A DNA stretch of 64,000 bases from Zoogloea sp041904905 (GCF_041904905.1 NZ_JAYRMI010000008.1:1-64000), one strand, 5' to 3'; shown: positions 1 to 13,467, counted from the stretch's first letter. Made by a program: numbers and translations. Notes: a model not told the origin generated them from the letters alone.

Positions 1-189
1 CTCCGGGGTCGGACGAATTTGCCCCCGCCCGGGCGCTTTTGGGTCCGACCCGGGAGCAATTTCGCCCGACCCGGGACCTCAATCGTCCGAACCGGGAGCT
101 TAATCGTCCGAACCGGGAGCAAAAAGATCCCGGTCGGGAGCAAAAAGGCCCCAACCGGGAACAAAAAGGTCCTAACCGGGGCGGCCACG
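1..189. repeat. Tandem array of degenerate 21-bp direct repeats
   Basis: At least eight head-to-tail 21-bp units run from 22 to 189 (starts at 22, 43, 64, 85, 106, 127, 148 and 169), and bases 1-21 look like a ninth. Each unit has a core close to CCGACCCGGGAGC followed by an AT-richer tail that changes from CAATTTC to CAAAAAG along the array. An open frame crosses the array because 21 is a multiple of three, but its product is only a Pro/Asn/Arg/Glu heptad repeat and I do not accept it as a gene. The array probably extends left of the window. The period resembles plasmid iterons, but no replication gene is visible here. Confidence 0.85.
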
Positions 190-263
190 CTCCCAACCCT
201 GGAGTGTCAGTCATTTTGTGTTCGAAGCGAATTTCGATTGATCCCGAGTCGGCGCCACCAAAC

Positions 264-290
264 AAAACGGGCGGGGAAGCCCCCGCCCGT
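264..290 (-). terminator. Rho-independent terminator of the hypothetical gene at 311-778
   Basis: A 10-bp GC-rich perfect stem (267-276 paired with 281-290) has a 4-base loop and is followed on the minus strand by a short T-run. It lies about 20 bases beyond the stop codon of the minus-strand gene. Confidence 0.7.
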
Positions 291-310
291 CACCCCCGCC
301 GGCAGCGCCT

Positions 311-778
311 TCAGGCCGCCGGCGCTGCCTTGGGCTTACGATTGCCCGGCCGCCGCACCAGCATCGCGTCCTGCAGCATCGTCAGGCTCTCGTCCTTGCC
401 GAACATCTGCATCAGCCCGTAGCCCTTCGAGGCCGCCACCATCACATCGCTACCCAGCGCCATCAGCGTGTCGTCCAGTTTGGCGACCGCATCGTGCAGG
501 CGCACCGCACGCGGCCGCAGCATGTCGAAAGCCGCCAGATCGGACACCATCTCGTCCAGCGCAAAGGTGGCCGGCAGCACATCGCGGTTCTGCCCCAGCA
601 GCATCGCCGCCTGGCGACAGAACTGCTCCGACTTGTCCCCCATCTTCGACAAACCTTTCACCTCGTCCGCCGTGAGCGACAGCAGCGGCTTGACGAACTT
701 TTCGATCACTGCCAGCGCGGCATCGAACTCGGCAACATCGGCAGCGGAAATATCGAGGGAAACGAGGTTCTGGGTCAT
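311..778 (-). CDS. Conserved-looking hypothetical protein, 155 aa
   Basis: I do not recognise the family. The start at 778 was chosen because a GGAGAG ribosome binding site sits directly upstream and the protein begins MTQNLVSLDIS; the open frame continues further upstream only as low-complexity Arg/Pro sequence. The product is soluble and mostly helical by composition, with no signal peptide or membrane segment. It is rich in Leu, Asp and Met, and ends in a short basic Lys/Pro/Ala tail (RRPGNRKPKAAPAA). It stands alone, followed by its own terminator. Codon use matches the neighbours, so it is probably a real gene. Confidence 0.75.
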   Translation of the reverse strand: MTQNLVSLDISAADVAEFDAALAVIEKFVKPLLSLTADEVKGLSKMGDKSEQFCRQAAMLLGQNRDVLPATFALDEMVSDLAAFDMLRPRAVRLHDAVAKLDDTLMALGSDVMVAASKGYGLMQMFGKDESLTMLQDAMLVRRPGNRKPKAAPAA

Positions 779-918
779 GGTGCACTCTCCGGTAACAGTA
801 TGAATTGAGCGCGCCGGCGCGCCCCAGCCGGGGGCCCGCCGACGCGGATCGAATGATATAGCAATTACCCGCAAGTCATTCGCGCAAAATGCAATGCAGA
901 TCGCCGGGGCACAGCGCC

Positions 919-1821
919 TCAGCCCGCCCCACCCCCAAACCCCTCCTCCAGCCACGCCAGCAGCGCCTTGATCCGAGCGGGCTGGTAGCGGCGGCTGGGG
1001 TAGGCCACGTAGAGGGGGGTGGCGTCGTAGGTGGCGTCGGGGAAGAGATCGATGAGGCGGCCGGCGTCGAGGTCGGCCTGCACGTCGAGGCGGGATTTGT
1101 AGGCGATGCCGTGGCCGGCCACGGCCCACTGGCGGACGAGGGCGCCGTCGTCGGCGGCGCGGTCGCCGGTCACCGCAATCTCCCGATGCTGGCCTTGATG
1201 GAACAGGCGCCAGCGGTTGAACAGTTCGCCGTTACGGTAGAAGCAGATGCAGTTGCGCCGGGCGAGTGCTTCGAAGCTCTCCGGCTGGCCGTGGCGGGCA
1301 AGGTAATTGGGCGACGCGACCAGCACCCGGCCGTTGTCGCACAGCTTGCGGCCCACGAGGCCGGAATCCTCGCTGAGGCCGTAGCGCAGCACCAGATCGA
1401 TGGGGTTGCGGTAGAGGTCGATGAGCCCGTCCGACAGGTGCATCACCAGCCGCACCTGGGGGTGGCGCTGGCGGAAGGGTTCGAGCAGGGTGTCGAGCCG
1501 GTCGCGGCCCAGGTCGGACGGTGCGCCCAGGTGGATGTCGCCGGAGAGCTGCTCGCGGCCCTGGCGCAGCGCGGCGAGGCCCTCTTCGAGCGCCAGCTGG
1601 GATTGCTGGCAGTGGCCCAGAAAGGTTTCGCCGGCCTGGGTGAGGCGCAGCGAGCGGGTTGAGCGCTCGATGAGCTGGCTGTCCACCCGCTGCTCCAGGC
1701 GCTTGATGGCGGCGCTGGCGGCGGCGGGGCTCATGCCCAGGGCGCGGCCGGCGGCGCTGATGTTGCCGAGTTCGGCCACGCGGATGAAGAGTTGCACGTC
1801 GGGGAGATGGATCATCTTCAA
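919..1821 (-). CDS. LysR-family transcriptional regulator
   Basis: A 300-residue LysR-type regulator. The N-terminal winged helix-turn-helix (about residues 1-65, with the typical SAAGRALGMSPAAASAAIKRLE helix region) is followed by a periplasmic-binding-like effector domain (about 90-295). It belongs to the branch often found divergent from enzyme genes. It is divergent from the old yellow enzyme gene at 1918 with only 96 bases between start codons, so it very likely controls that gene and the oxidoreductase behind it. The shared intergenic stretch 1822-1917 is comparatively AT-rich and should hold both promoters. The effector is unknown. Confidence 0.93.
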   Translation of the reverse strand: MKMIHLPDVQLFIRVAELGNISAAGRALGMSPAAASAAIKRLEQRVDSQLIERSTRSLRLTQAGETFLGHCQQSQLALEEGLAALRQGREQLSGDIHLGAPSDLGRDRLDTLLEPFRQRHPQVRLVMHLSDGLIDLYRNPIDLVLRYGLSEDSGLVGRKLCDNGRVLVASPNYLARHGQPESFEALARRNCICFYRNGELFNRWRLFHQGQHREIAVTGDRAADDGALVRQWAVAGHGIAYKSRLDVQADLDAGRLIDLFPDATYDATPLYVAYPSRRYQPARIKALLAWLEEGFGGGAG

Positions 1822-1917
1822 ACCCTGTTTGATATTGCGTCAAAGCATAGACCAATTATCAAACCGTAGCGGGCACCCTAGACTGGCTGGCATCTTCACT
1901 GCCTGGACTTTGCCGCC

Positions 1918-3036
1918 ATGACCGCTCTGCTCTTCCAGCCAACCCGCATCGGCGGGCTGACCCTTCCCAACCGCATCGCGATGCCGCCCCTCACCCGCGC
2001 CCGGGCGGGCCAGCCGGGCAACGTGCCCACCGCGCTGAACGCCACCTACTACGCCCAGCGGGCAAGCGCGGGGCTGATCGTGGCCGAGGCCACCGACATC
2101 TCGCCGGACGCCAAGGGCTACGCCCTCACTCCGGGCATCCACAGCGCGGCGCAGATCGCCGGCTGGCGGCGGGTCACCGACGCGGTGCACCGCGCGGGCG
2201 GGCGCATCTTCCTGCAGATCTGGCACTGCGGCCGCATGTCGCACCCCGATTTCCACGCCGGCGCCCTGCCGGTGGCGCCGTCGGCGGTGGCCTTCCCGGG
2301 GCAGGTGTGGCAGATCGGGCCCGACGGCCAGGGCGGCATGGTGCCCTGCCCGACGCCGCGCGCGCTGGAGACCGCCGAGATCGCCGGCATCGTGGCGGAT
2401 TTCCGTCAGGCGGCCATCAACGCCATCGAGGCCGGGTTTGACGGGGTGGAAGTCCATGGTGCCAACGGCTACCTGATCGACCAGTTCCTGCGCAGCACGT
2501 CCAACCGGCGCAGCGACGCCTACGGCGGCAGCCGCGAGAACCGCCTGCGCTTTCTGCTGGAGGTGACCGACGCGGTGATCGGCGCCATCGGCGCGGCCCG
2601 CACCGGGGTGCGCCTGTCGCCGCGCAACCGGGCGAACGGCATGGACTGCCCGGACAGCATCCCCACCGCCGTCGAGGCCGCCGCCCGGCTGGCCGCGCGC
2701 GGCGTGGCCTACCTGCACACCAACGAGCCCGGCGACGACAGCCCGGAGGCCACCGCGGTGCGCCAGCAGCTGCGCGCCGCCTTCCCCGGCCCGATCATCG
2801 TGGCCGGCGGCTACACCCGGGAGCGGGCCGACGCCGTGCTGGCGGCCGGCGAGGCCGATCTGGTGGCCTTCGGCCAGGCCTTCATCGCCAACCCCGACCT
2901 GCCGGCCCGGCTGCTGCACGGCTGGCCCCTCAACCCGCCGGACGGGCGCACCTTCTTCGGCGGCGACCCCCAGGGCAACGCCCACGGCTACACCGATTAC
3001 CCCACCCACGCCGCCACCGGGGAGCAGCCCGCATGA
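1918..3036 (+). CDS. Old yellow enzyme family alkene reductase (NemA/XenB-like)
   Basis: A 372-residue FMN-dependent TIM-barrel oxidoreductase of the old yellow enzyme family. Family features visible: the N-terminal PTRIGGLTLPNRIAMPPLTR strand, an IWHCGRMSHPDF segment, the substrate-binding HGANGYLIDQFL motif (His and Asn for the activated carbonyl or nitro group), and SNRRSDAYGGSRENR. Such enzymes reduce alpha,beta-unsaturated carbonyls, maleimides or nitro compounds with NAD(P)H in the cytoplasm. The substrate cannot be read from sequence. It overlaps the next gene by four bases (ATGA) and is divergent from a LysR regulator, which suggests induction by electrophiles. Confidence 0.93.
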   Translation: MTALLFQPTRIGGLTLPNRIAMPPLTRARAGQPGNVPTALNATYYAQRASAGLIVAEATDISPDAKGYALTPGIHSAAQIAGWRRVTDAVHRAGGRIFLQIWHCGRMSHPDFHAGALPVAPSAVAFPGQVWQIGPDGQGGMVPCPTPRALETAEIAGIVADFRQAAINAIEAGFDGVEVHGANGYLIDQFLRSTSNRRSDAYGGSRENRLRFLLEVTDAVIGAIGAARTGVRLSPRNRANGMDCPDSIPTAVEAAARLAARGVAYLHTNEPGDDSPEATAVRQQLRAAFPGPIIVAGGYTRERADAVLAAGEADLVAFGQAFIANPDLPARLLHGWPLNPPDGRTFFGGDPQGNAHGYTDYPTHAATGEQPA

Positions 3037-4045
3037 AAGCCGTCGCCTACCTGCAGCCCGGCGCCATCGACCGCGCCGACGCCCTGATCGACGTCGAACT
3101 CCCCCGCCCCGTGCCCAGCGGCCGCGACCTGCTGGTGGAGGTGCAGGCGATTGCGGTGAATCCGGTGGATACCAAGGTGCGGCGGAGCGCCGCGCCGCCC
3201 GCCGGCGAATACAAGGTGCTGGGCTACGACGCGGTGGGCATCGTGCGCGAGACGGGGCCGGAGGCGACCCTGTTCCGCCCCGGCGACGCGGTGTGGTACG
3301 CCGGCGCCATCGACCGCCCGGGCAGCAACGCAGAGTTCCAATTGGTGGATGAGCGCCTGGTGGGCCGCAAGCCGGCCAGCCTCGCCCCGGCCGACGCCGC
3401 GGCGCTGCCCCTCACCGGCATCACCGCCTGGGAGCTGCTGTTCGACCGCCTGCAGGTGCCGCTGGCCGGCGAGGGCCGCCCGGGCACGCTGCTGATCGTG
3501 GGGGCCGCCGGCGGGGTGGGCTCGATCCTGATCCAGCTGGCCCGCCAGCGCACCGGGCTCACCGTGGTGGGCACCGCGTCGCGCCCGGAGAGCCGGGCCT
3601 GGGCACTGGAACTGGGCGCCCACCGCGTGATCGACCACCGCCAGCCCTTTGCGCCGCAGATCGCGGCCCTCGGCGTGCCGCCGGTGGATTACGCCGTCAG
3701 CCTCACCCACACCGACCGGCACTTCGCGCAACTGGTGGAGGCCCTGGCGCCCCAGGGCAAGCTGGCCCTGATCGACGACCCGGAGCCCTTCGACGTGCGC
3801 CTGATGAAGCGCAAGAGCCTGAGCCTGCACTGGGAGCTGATGTTCACCCGCTCGCTGTTCCAGACCGACGACATGGCGGCCCAGCACCGCCTGCTCGACG
3901 CCCTCGCCGGGCTGGTGGACCAGGGCGCCATCCGCAGCACCGCGCAGACGAAGCTCGGCCCCATCTGCGCGGCCAACCTGCGCACCGCCCACGCCCTGCT
4001 GGAGAGCGGCAAGGCGGTGGGCAAGATCGTGCTGGCGGGCTTCGC

Positions 4046-4049
<4 letters not shown>
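3033..4049 (+). CDS. Zinc-type/quinone oxidoreductase-like alcohol dehydrogenase family protein
   Basis: A 338-residue medium-chain reductase. A GroES-like N-terminal half is followed by a Rossmann domain with the glycine-rich IVGAAGGVGSILIQLA motif (about residues 150-165). The structural-zinc cysteine cluster is absent, as in the quinone oxidoreductase/ZADH branch. It is translationally coupled to the old yellow enzyme gene (start codon overlaps its stop), so the two probably reduce related electrophilic substrates. Its 3' end overlaps by four bases with the convergent kinase gene. Confidence 0.92.
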
Positions 4050-8785
<4,736 letters not shown>

Positions 8786-8980
8786 CTGTTCACCGGACCA
8801 GGAGCCATCGCGCGCAAGCGGCCAATCTTAAGCCGAAGCGGGGCCGCCTGACTGCGTTTTGTCGCCGGGCGAACGTAAATCCACACATCCCGGCCCACCC
8901 GCCGGAGAGCACGTGCGAACCTTGCGAAAGCCCGCCCGACGTTCCATCATGAATTCACCCACCCTGCCGGAGATGACACG

Positions 8981-9115
8981 ATGATCCGCAAGATTGCCCT
9001 CCTTCTGGCCCTCGCCCTGGGCTTTGCCGCCGGCGCCCAGGCCTGCGGCGAAAACGGCGCCAAGAACGGCAAGCCCGACATGAGCAAGCCGGCGAACCCC
9101 AAACCCACCGCCTGA
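8981..9115 (+). CDS. Small secreted peptide, 44 aa
   Basis: A 44-residue frame starting MIRKIALLLALALG and ending KPANPKPTA. A typical Sec signal peptide (KxxALLLALALGFAAGAQA) would be cleaved before a single Cys, leaving about 22-24 residues rich in Lys, Asn, Gly and Pro. A GGAG site lies about eight bases upstream of the ATG. I do not recognise the family. It sits between the hybrid kinase and the CBS gene, separated from the latter by 88 bases. The signal peptide, ribosome binding site and neighbour-like codon use make it credible despite its size. Confidence 0.55.
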   Translation: MIRKIALLLALALGFAAGAQACGENGAKNGKPDMSKPANPKPTA

Positions 9116-9203
9116 CCCCGGCACCGCCCCCACAACAAGCGCGCCCGCCCAGGGCGCCTCCGTCGCGATCGCCACCATTCCAAATTCAATCAGGAGACAC
9201 GCC

Positions 9204-9638
9204 ATGCCCCACAGAACCCTGCGTCAGGTCGTCGAAGGCCAGACCCTCGTATCCGCCCTGGCCGACACCACCGTCCGCGCCGCCGCCATCGCCATGGCCA
9301 ACGCCAAGGTCGGCGCCATCGTCGTGGTCGACGGCGGCGGGCGCCTCAGCGGCCTGTTCACCGAGCGCGACATGCTCAACCGCGTCGTGGCCCGCGGGCT
9401 CGACCCGGACAGCACGCCCCTCTCCGCGGTGATGACCGCCCAGCTCCAGACCGCCACCCCCGACAAGCCCCTCGCCCACGCCCTGCACATGATGTTCGAG
9501 GGCGGCTTCCGCCACGTGCCGGTGGTGGACGACGGCAAGCCGGTGGGCATGGTGTCGGCCCGCAACGCCCTCGGGCTGGAGATCCACCAGTTCGAGCAGG
9601 AGCTGGTGGAGCGCGACCACATCGCCGAGATCCTCTGA
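9204..9638 (+). CDS. CBS-domain pair protein
   Basis: A 144-residue stand-alone Bateman module: two CBS motifs (about residues 8-65 and 72-130), each with the characteristic ending (VVVDGGGRLSGLFTERDM and VPVVDDGKPVGMVSARNAL). Such proteins bind adenine nucleotides and usually act as regulatory sensors; the partner is unknown. The start is preceded by a GGAG site. It is followed by an extremely GC-rich hairpin and then the riboflavin operon, so it seems to be a single-gene unit. Confidence 0.9.
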   Translation: MPHRTLRQVVEGQTLVSALADTTVRAAAIAMANAKVGAIVVVDGGGRLSGLFTERDMLNRVVARGLDPDSTPLSAVMTAQLQTATPDKPLAHALHMMFEGGFRHVPVVDDGKPVGMVSARNALGLEIHQFEQELVERDHIAEIL

Positions 9639-9653
9639 CCCGGCCCGGCCGGC

Positions 9654-9687
9654 GGCCGCCCCCCGGGGGGGGGCCGGGGGGGCGGCC
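9654..9687. terminator. GC-only hairpin, possible terminator
   Basis: A perfect 11-bp GC stem (9654-9664 with 9677-9687) encloses a 12-base loop of mainly G. There is no T-run on either side, so factor-independent termination is doubtful, though the position directly after the CBS gene fits a transcription end. Confidence 0.45.
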
Positions 9688-9785
9688 CGCGTGGCCGCCC
9701 CGATGCCCCCGCCCCGCAAGCCGGCGCGGAAAAAAGCACGAATCGCGCTAAAATCCCGGTTTCCCCCTCAGATCAACCCAATCCC

Positions 9786-10397
9786 ATGTTCTCCGGAATC
9801 GTTGCCGCCACGGGCCGCATCCTGAGCGTCGCGCCCCTCGAAGACGGCGTGCGCCTGACAGTCGATGTCGGCACCCTCGATCTCGACGACGTCCAGCTGG
9901 GCGACAGCATCGCCAACAGCGGCGTGTGTCTCACCGTCGTCGCCCGCGACGGCAAGACCGTCTGCTTCGACGTCTCCCGCGAAACCCTCAACTGCACCGT
10001 CGGCCTCGACGCCCCGGGCGAGGTCAACCTCGAAAAGGCCCTGCGCCTGGCCGACCGTCTCGGCGGCCACCTGGTCACCGGCCACGTCGATGGCATCGGC
10101 GAAGTGCAGAAGTTCGCCCCCGTGGGCGAGAGCCACGAACTCATCGTCCGCGCCCCGGCCAGCCTCGCCGGCTACATCGCCCGCAAGGGCTCGATCACCG
10201 TCGACGGCGTGAGCCTCACCGTCAACTGGGTGAAGGGCTGCGACTTCTCGATCAACCTCATCCCCCACACCGTGCAGGTCACCACGCTCAAGCGCCTCGC
10301 CGCCGGCAGCCGGGTGAACCTCGAGATCGACCTCATCGCCCGCTACGTCGAGCGCATGCAGGCCTGGCGCACCGAGCAGGAAGGAAGCCCCGCATGA
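9786..10397 (+). CDS. ribE: Riboflavin synthase, alpha subunit
   Basis: A 203-residue riboflavin synthase that dismutates two 6,7-dimethyl-8-ribityllumazine molecules to riboflavin and the pyrimidine precursor. The two-fold internal repeat is visible: MFSGIV at the N-terminus, NSGVCLTVV and GHLVTGHVDG in the first and linker parts, then SITVDGVSLTVN in the second barrel. Length is typical. It opens a tightly spaced operon; its stop codon overlaps the start of ribBX (ATGA). No FMN riboswitch was recognised in the 147 bases upstream, although a degenerate one could be missed by eye. Confidence 0.96.
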   Translation: MFSGIVAATGRILSVAPLEDGVRLTVDVGTLDLDDVQLGDSIANSGVCLTVVARDGKTVCFDVSRETLNCTVGLDAPGEVNLEKALRLADRLGGHLVTGHVDGIGEVQKFAPVGESHELIVRAPASLAGYIARKGSITVDGVSLTVNWVKGCDFSINLIPHTVQVTTLKRLAAGSRVNLEIDLIARYVERMQAWRTEQEGSPA

Positions 10398-11494
10398 GCG
10401 CGCTGGCCCCCATCAACGAAATCATCGCCGACATCAAGGCCGGCCGCATGGTCATCCTCGTCGACGAAGAAGACCGCGAGAACGAAGGCGACATCGTCAT
10501 CGCCGCCGAACACATCACGCCCGAGGCCATCAACTTCATGGCCAAGCACGCCCGCGGCCTGATCTGCCTCACCCTCACCGAAGAACGCTGCCGCCAGCTG
10601 GGCATCAACCAGATGGCCCGCGACAACCGCAGCCAGTTCTCCACCGCCTTCACAGTGTCCATCGAAGCCGCCGAGGGCGTGACCACCGGCATCTCCGCCG
10701 CCGACCGCGCGCGCACCGTGCAGGCCGCCGTAGCCCGCCATGCCCGCCCGGCCGACATCGTCCAGCCCGGCCACATCTTCCCGATCATGGCCAAACCCGG
10801 CGGCGTGCTGATCCGCGCCGGCCACACCGAAGCCGGCTGCGACCTCGCCGGCATCGCCGGGCTCGAGCCCGCGTCGGTGATCTGCGAGATCATGAACGAC
10901 GACGGCACCATGTCGCGCATGCCCCAGCTGATCGAGTTCGCCCAGCTCCACGGCCTCAAGATCGGCGCGATCCGCGACCTCATCGAATACCGCGCCCGCA
11001 CCGAGAAGCTCGTCGAAAAGGTCAGCGAGAAGACCGTCAGCACCGCCCACGGCGACTTCCGCCTGTCGGCCTTCGAAGACCGCACCTCCGGCGACGTGCA
11101 CCTCGCCATGTCCTACGGCGCCATCTCGCCCGACGTCGAAACCCTGGTGCGCGTCCACGAACCCGTCTCGGTGCTCGACTTCCTCGACCCCACCAGCGGC
11201 CGCCACACCTTCCCCATCGACACCGCGCTGCAGCGCATCGCCCAGCACGGCAACGGCGTGATCGTCCTGCTCTACCGCCCCCAGAGCGGGCAGGAACTCC
11301 TCGCCCAGCTCGCCACCGACGCCGCCGCACCGCGCCCCGCCCAGAAGTGGGACCCGCGCCTGTTCGGCGTCGGCGCCCAGATCCTGCGCGAACTGCGGGT
11401 CGGCAAGATGCGCCTGATGGCCAGCCCCCGCAAGATCCCCAGCATGACCGGCTTCGGCCTCACCGTCGTCGGCCACGCGGCCCCCGACGCCTGA
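10394..11494 (+). CDS. ribB: 3,4-dihydroxy-2-butanone-4-phosphate synthase with degenerate GTP cyclohydrolase II domain (RibBX type)
   Basis: A 366-residue protein. Residues about 1-205 form RibB, which converts ribulose 5-phosphate to the four-carbon riboflavin precursor; the acidic loop EEDRENEGD and RAGHTEAGCDL are intact. Residues about 210-360 align with GTP cyclohydrolase II (RibA) but lack the Cys cluster that binds the catalytic zinc, normally in a GDVFGSxRCDCG-like segment. Many proteobacteria carry such RibBX fusions with an inactive second domain and a separate ribA elsewhere, which I infer here. Coupled by overlap to ribE and 31 bases before ribH. Confidence 0.93.
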   Translation: MSALAPINEIIADIKAGRMVILVDEEDRENEGDIVIAAEHITPEAINFMAKHARGLICLTLTEERCRQLGINQMARDNRSQFSTAFTVSIEAAEGVTTGISAADRARTVQAAVARHARPADIVQPGHIFPIMAKPGGVLIRAGHTEAGCDLAGIAGLEPASVICEIMNDDGTMSRMPQLIEFAQLHGLKIGAIRDLIEYRARTEKLVEKVSEKTVSTAHGDFRLSAFEDRTSGDVHLAMSYGAISPDVETLVRVHEPVSVLDFLDPTSGRHTFPIDTALQRIAQHGNGVIVLLYRPQSGQELLAQLATDAAAPRPAQKWDPRLFGVGAQILRELRVGKMRLMASPRKIPSMTGFGLTVVGHAAPDA

Positions 11495-11525
11495 CCCGGC
11501 CCTCCACTCCTTTCCAGGTCACACC

Positions 11526-11996
11526 ATGCCCCGCTACGACAACATCCCCGAAATCGAACCCAACCTCGACGGCCGCGGCCTCAAGGTGGGCGTCGTCATG
11601 TGCCGCTTCAACCTCGACGTGTGCGAAGGCCTGCTCTCCGCCTGCACCGCCGAACTGCAACGCCTCGGCGTCGCGGCCGACGACATCGCCGTCGCCACCG
11701 TGCCCGGCGCCCTCGAAGCGCCGCTCACCCTCCAGGTCATGGCCCGGAGCGGCCGCTTCGACGCCCTCGTCGCCCTCGGCGCGGTGATCCGCGGCGAGAC
11801 CTACCACTTCGAGCTTGTCTCCAACGAACAGGGCGCCGGCATCACCCGCGTCGCCCTCGACACCGGCGTGCCCATCGCCAACGGCATCCTCACCACCGAA
11901 GACGACGACCAGGCCCTCGCCCGCATGCAGGTCAAGGGCGCCGACTGCGCCCAGGCCGCCGTCGAGATGGCCCGACTCCTGAAGGCCCTGGCATGA
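11526..11996 (+). CDS. ribH: 6,7-dimethyl-8-ribityllumazine synthase
   Basis: A 156-residue lumazine synthase condensing the RibB product with the ribitylaminopyrimidine. The family segments VPGALEAPL, ALGAVIRGETYHFELV (with the catalytic His) and NGILTTED are present. It forms icosahedral or pentameric assemblies in characterised members. The gene follows ribBX by 31 bases and overlaps nusB by four bases, the classic ribH-nusB arrangement. Confidence 0.97.
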   Translation: MPRYDNIPEIEPNLDGRGLKVGVVMCRFNLDVCEGLLSACTAELQRLGVAADDIAVATVPGALEAPLTLQVMARSGRFDALVALGAVIRGETYHFELVSNEQGAGITRVALDTGVPIANGILTTEDDDQALARMQVKGADCAQAAVEMARLLKALA

Positions 11997-12469
11997 GCGG
12001 CGCCAACAAATCCCCCCGCCGTCGCGCCCGCGAGTTCGCCCTCCAGGGCGTCTACCAGTGGCTGCTCAACCAGTCGCCCGTCACGTCCATCGAAGCCCAG
12101 ATGGCCGAAGTCGCCGGTTTCGACAAGTGCGACCGGGAGCTCTTCGTCGGCCTGCTGCGCGGCACCCTCAGCAACGCGCCCGAACTCCAGGTCGGCTTCG
12201 CCCCCTACATCGAGCGTCCCCTCAACGAGCTGTCGCCGATCGAACGCGGCATCCTGCTGATGTCTACCTTCGAACTCGCCCACCGCCCCGAGACCCCCTA
12301 CCGGGTCATCATCAACGAGGCCATCGAGCTGGCCAAGGGCTTCGGCGGCACCGACGGCCACAAGTTCGTGAACGGCGTGCTCGACAAGCTCGCCGCCCGC
12401 CTGCGCGCCGACGAAGTCGAAGCCAACGCCCGCGAGCGCCAGGCCGCCCGCGGCAACAAGCCGGCCTGA
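11993..12469 (+). CDS. nusB: Transcription antitermination protein NusB
   Basis: A 158-residue all-helical RNA-binding protein that acts with NusE (S10) on boxA during rRNA antitermination. The start (ATG overlapping the ribH stop) gives the typical N-terminus with SPRRRAREFALQGVYQWL. The C-terminal signature with VIINEAIELAKGFGG and FVNGVLDKLA is intact, followed by a short basic tail. Translationally coupled to ribH. Confidence 0.97.
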   Translation: MSGANKSPRRRAREFALQGVYQWLLNQSPVTSIEAQMAEVAGFDKCDRELFVGLLRGTLSNAPELQVGFAPYIERPLNELSPIERGILLMSTFELAHRPETPYRVIINEAIELAKGFGGTDGHKFVNGVLDKLAARLRADEVEANARERQAARGNKPA

Positions 12470-12498
12470 TCCGCCACCTGCCGGAGCCATCCCGCGCG

Positions 12499-13467
12499 AT
12501 GCCGTCCGAGTTCGCCCTGATCCGCCGGCACTTCACCCGTCCCGCCCGCCACACCGATCTGGCGGTGGGCGACGACGCGGCGCTGATCCGCCCGGCCCCC
12601 GGCATGCAGCTGGCCATCTCCACCGACATGCTGGTGGCCGGCACCCACTTCTTCCCCGACACCGACCCCACCGATCTCGGCTGGAAGACCCTCGCGGTCA
12701 ACGTCTCCGATCTCGCCGCCATGGGCGCCCAGCCCCGCTGGGTCGTCCTCGCCGCCAGCCTTCCCCGCCCCGACGAAGCCTGGATCGCCGCCTTCGCCCA
12801 AGGCTTCTTCGCCTGCTGCGAAGCCTTCGACATCGACGCCATCGGCGGCGACACCACCCGCGGCCCCCTCAACCTGTGCCCCACGATCTTCGGTGAGGTG
12901 CCCACCGGCGCCGCTATCACCCGCGGCGGCGCCCGGCCCGACGACGACCTGTGGGTCTCCGGTGCCCCCGGGCGCGCCGCCCTCGGCCTCGCCCACCTGC
13001 GCGGCGACACCCACCTCGCCGACACCTACCGGGACGACTGCCTCGCCGCCCTGCACCGGCCCCAGCCGCGGGTCGCCCTCGGCCTCGCCCTGCGCGGCAT
13101 CGCCAGCGCCATGCTCGACGTCTCCGACGGCCTGCGCGGCGACCTCGGCCACAGCCCCGCCCGCCCCGCCGTCGGCGCGGTGATCGACGAAGCCAACCTG
13201 CCCCTCGCCCCCCTCGTCGCCGCCTGCGGCGACCCCGCCCTGGCCTTTGCCGCGTGCACCGGCGGGGGCGACGACTACGAACTGCTGTTCGCCGCCCCGC
13301 GCACCGAACGCGCCGCCCTGGCCGATCTTTCCGCCCGGCTCGACCTGCCCCTGCACCGCATCGGCACCGTCGTGCCGGCCGCCGACGGCCTGCGCCTGCG
13401 CGACGCCGGCGGCGCCCTGCGCAAGCTCAGCGCCCGCGGCTACGACCACTTCGGCAGCCCCCCATGA
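12499..13467 (+). CDS. thiL: Thiamine-monophosphate kinase
   Basis: A 322-residue ThiL that phosphorylates thiamine monophosphate to the diphosphate cofactor. It belongs to the PurM-like ATP-binding family; visible motifs are VGDDAALI, STDMLVAGTHF, VNVSDLAAMGAQP, IGGDTTRG, MLDVSDGLRGDL and CTGGGDDYELLF. The ATG at 12499 gives the family's usual FALIRRHF start. It overlaps pgpA by four bases, so it belongs to the rib-nusB operon. Confidence 0.96.
   Translation: MPSEFALIRRHFTRPARHTDLAVGDDAALIRPAPGMQLAISTDMLVAGTHFFPDTDPTDLGWKTLAVNVSDLAAMGAQPRWVVLAASLPRPDEAWIAAFAQGFFACCEAFDIDAIGGDTTRGPLNLCPTIFGEVPTGAAITRGGARPDDDLWVSGAPGRAALGLAHLRGDTHLADTYRDDCLAALHRPQPRVALGLALRGIASAMLDVSDGLRGDLGHSPARPAVGAVIDEANLPLAPLVAACGDPALAFAACTGGGDDYELLFAAPRTERAALADLSARLDLPLHRIGTVVPAADGLRLRDAGGALRKLSARGYDHFGSPP

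Noticed and set aside
22..189. CRISPR array
   Set aside because: The units are contiguous with no unique spacers and the repeat is only 21 bp and degenerate.
19..675. Open frames on the plus strand running through the 21-bp repeats and over the hypothetical gene
   Set aside because: They are open only because the repeat period is a multiple of three and the GC content is high; the products are low-complexity and lie antisense to a better gene with a ribosome binding site.
9639..9785. FMN riboswitch before the riboflavin operon
   Set aside because: I could not find the conserved RFN-element segments in this short GC-rich stretch.
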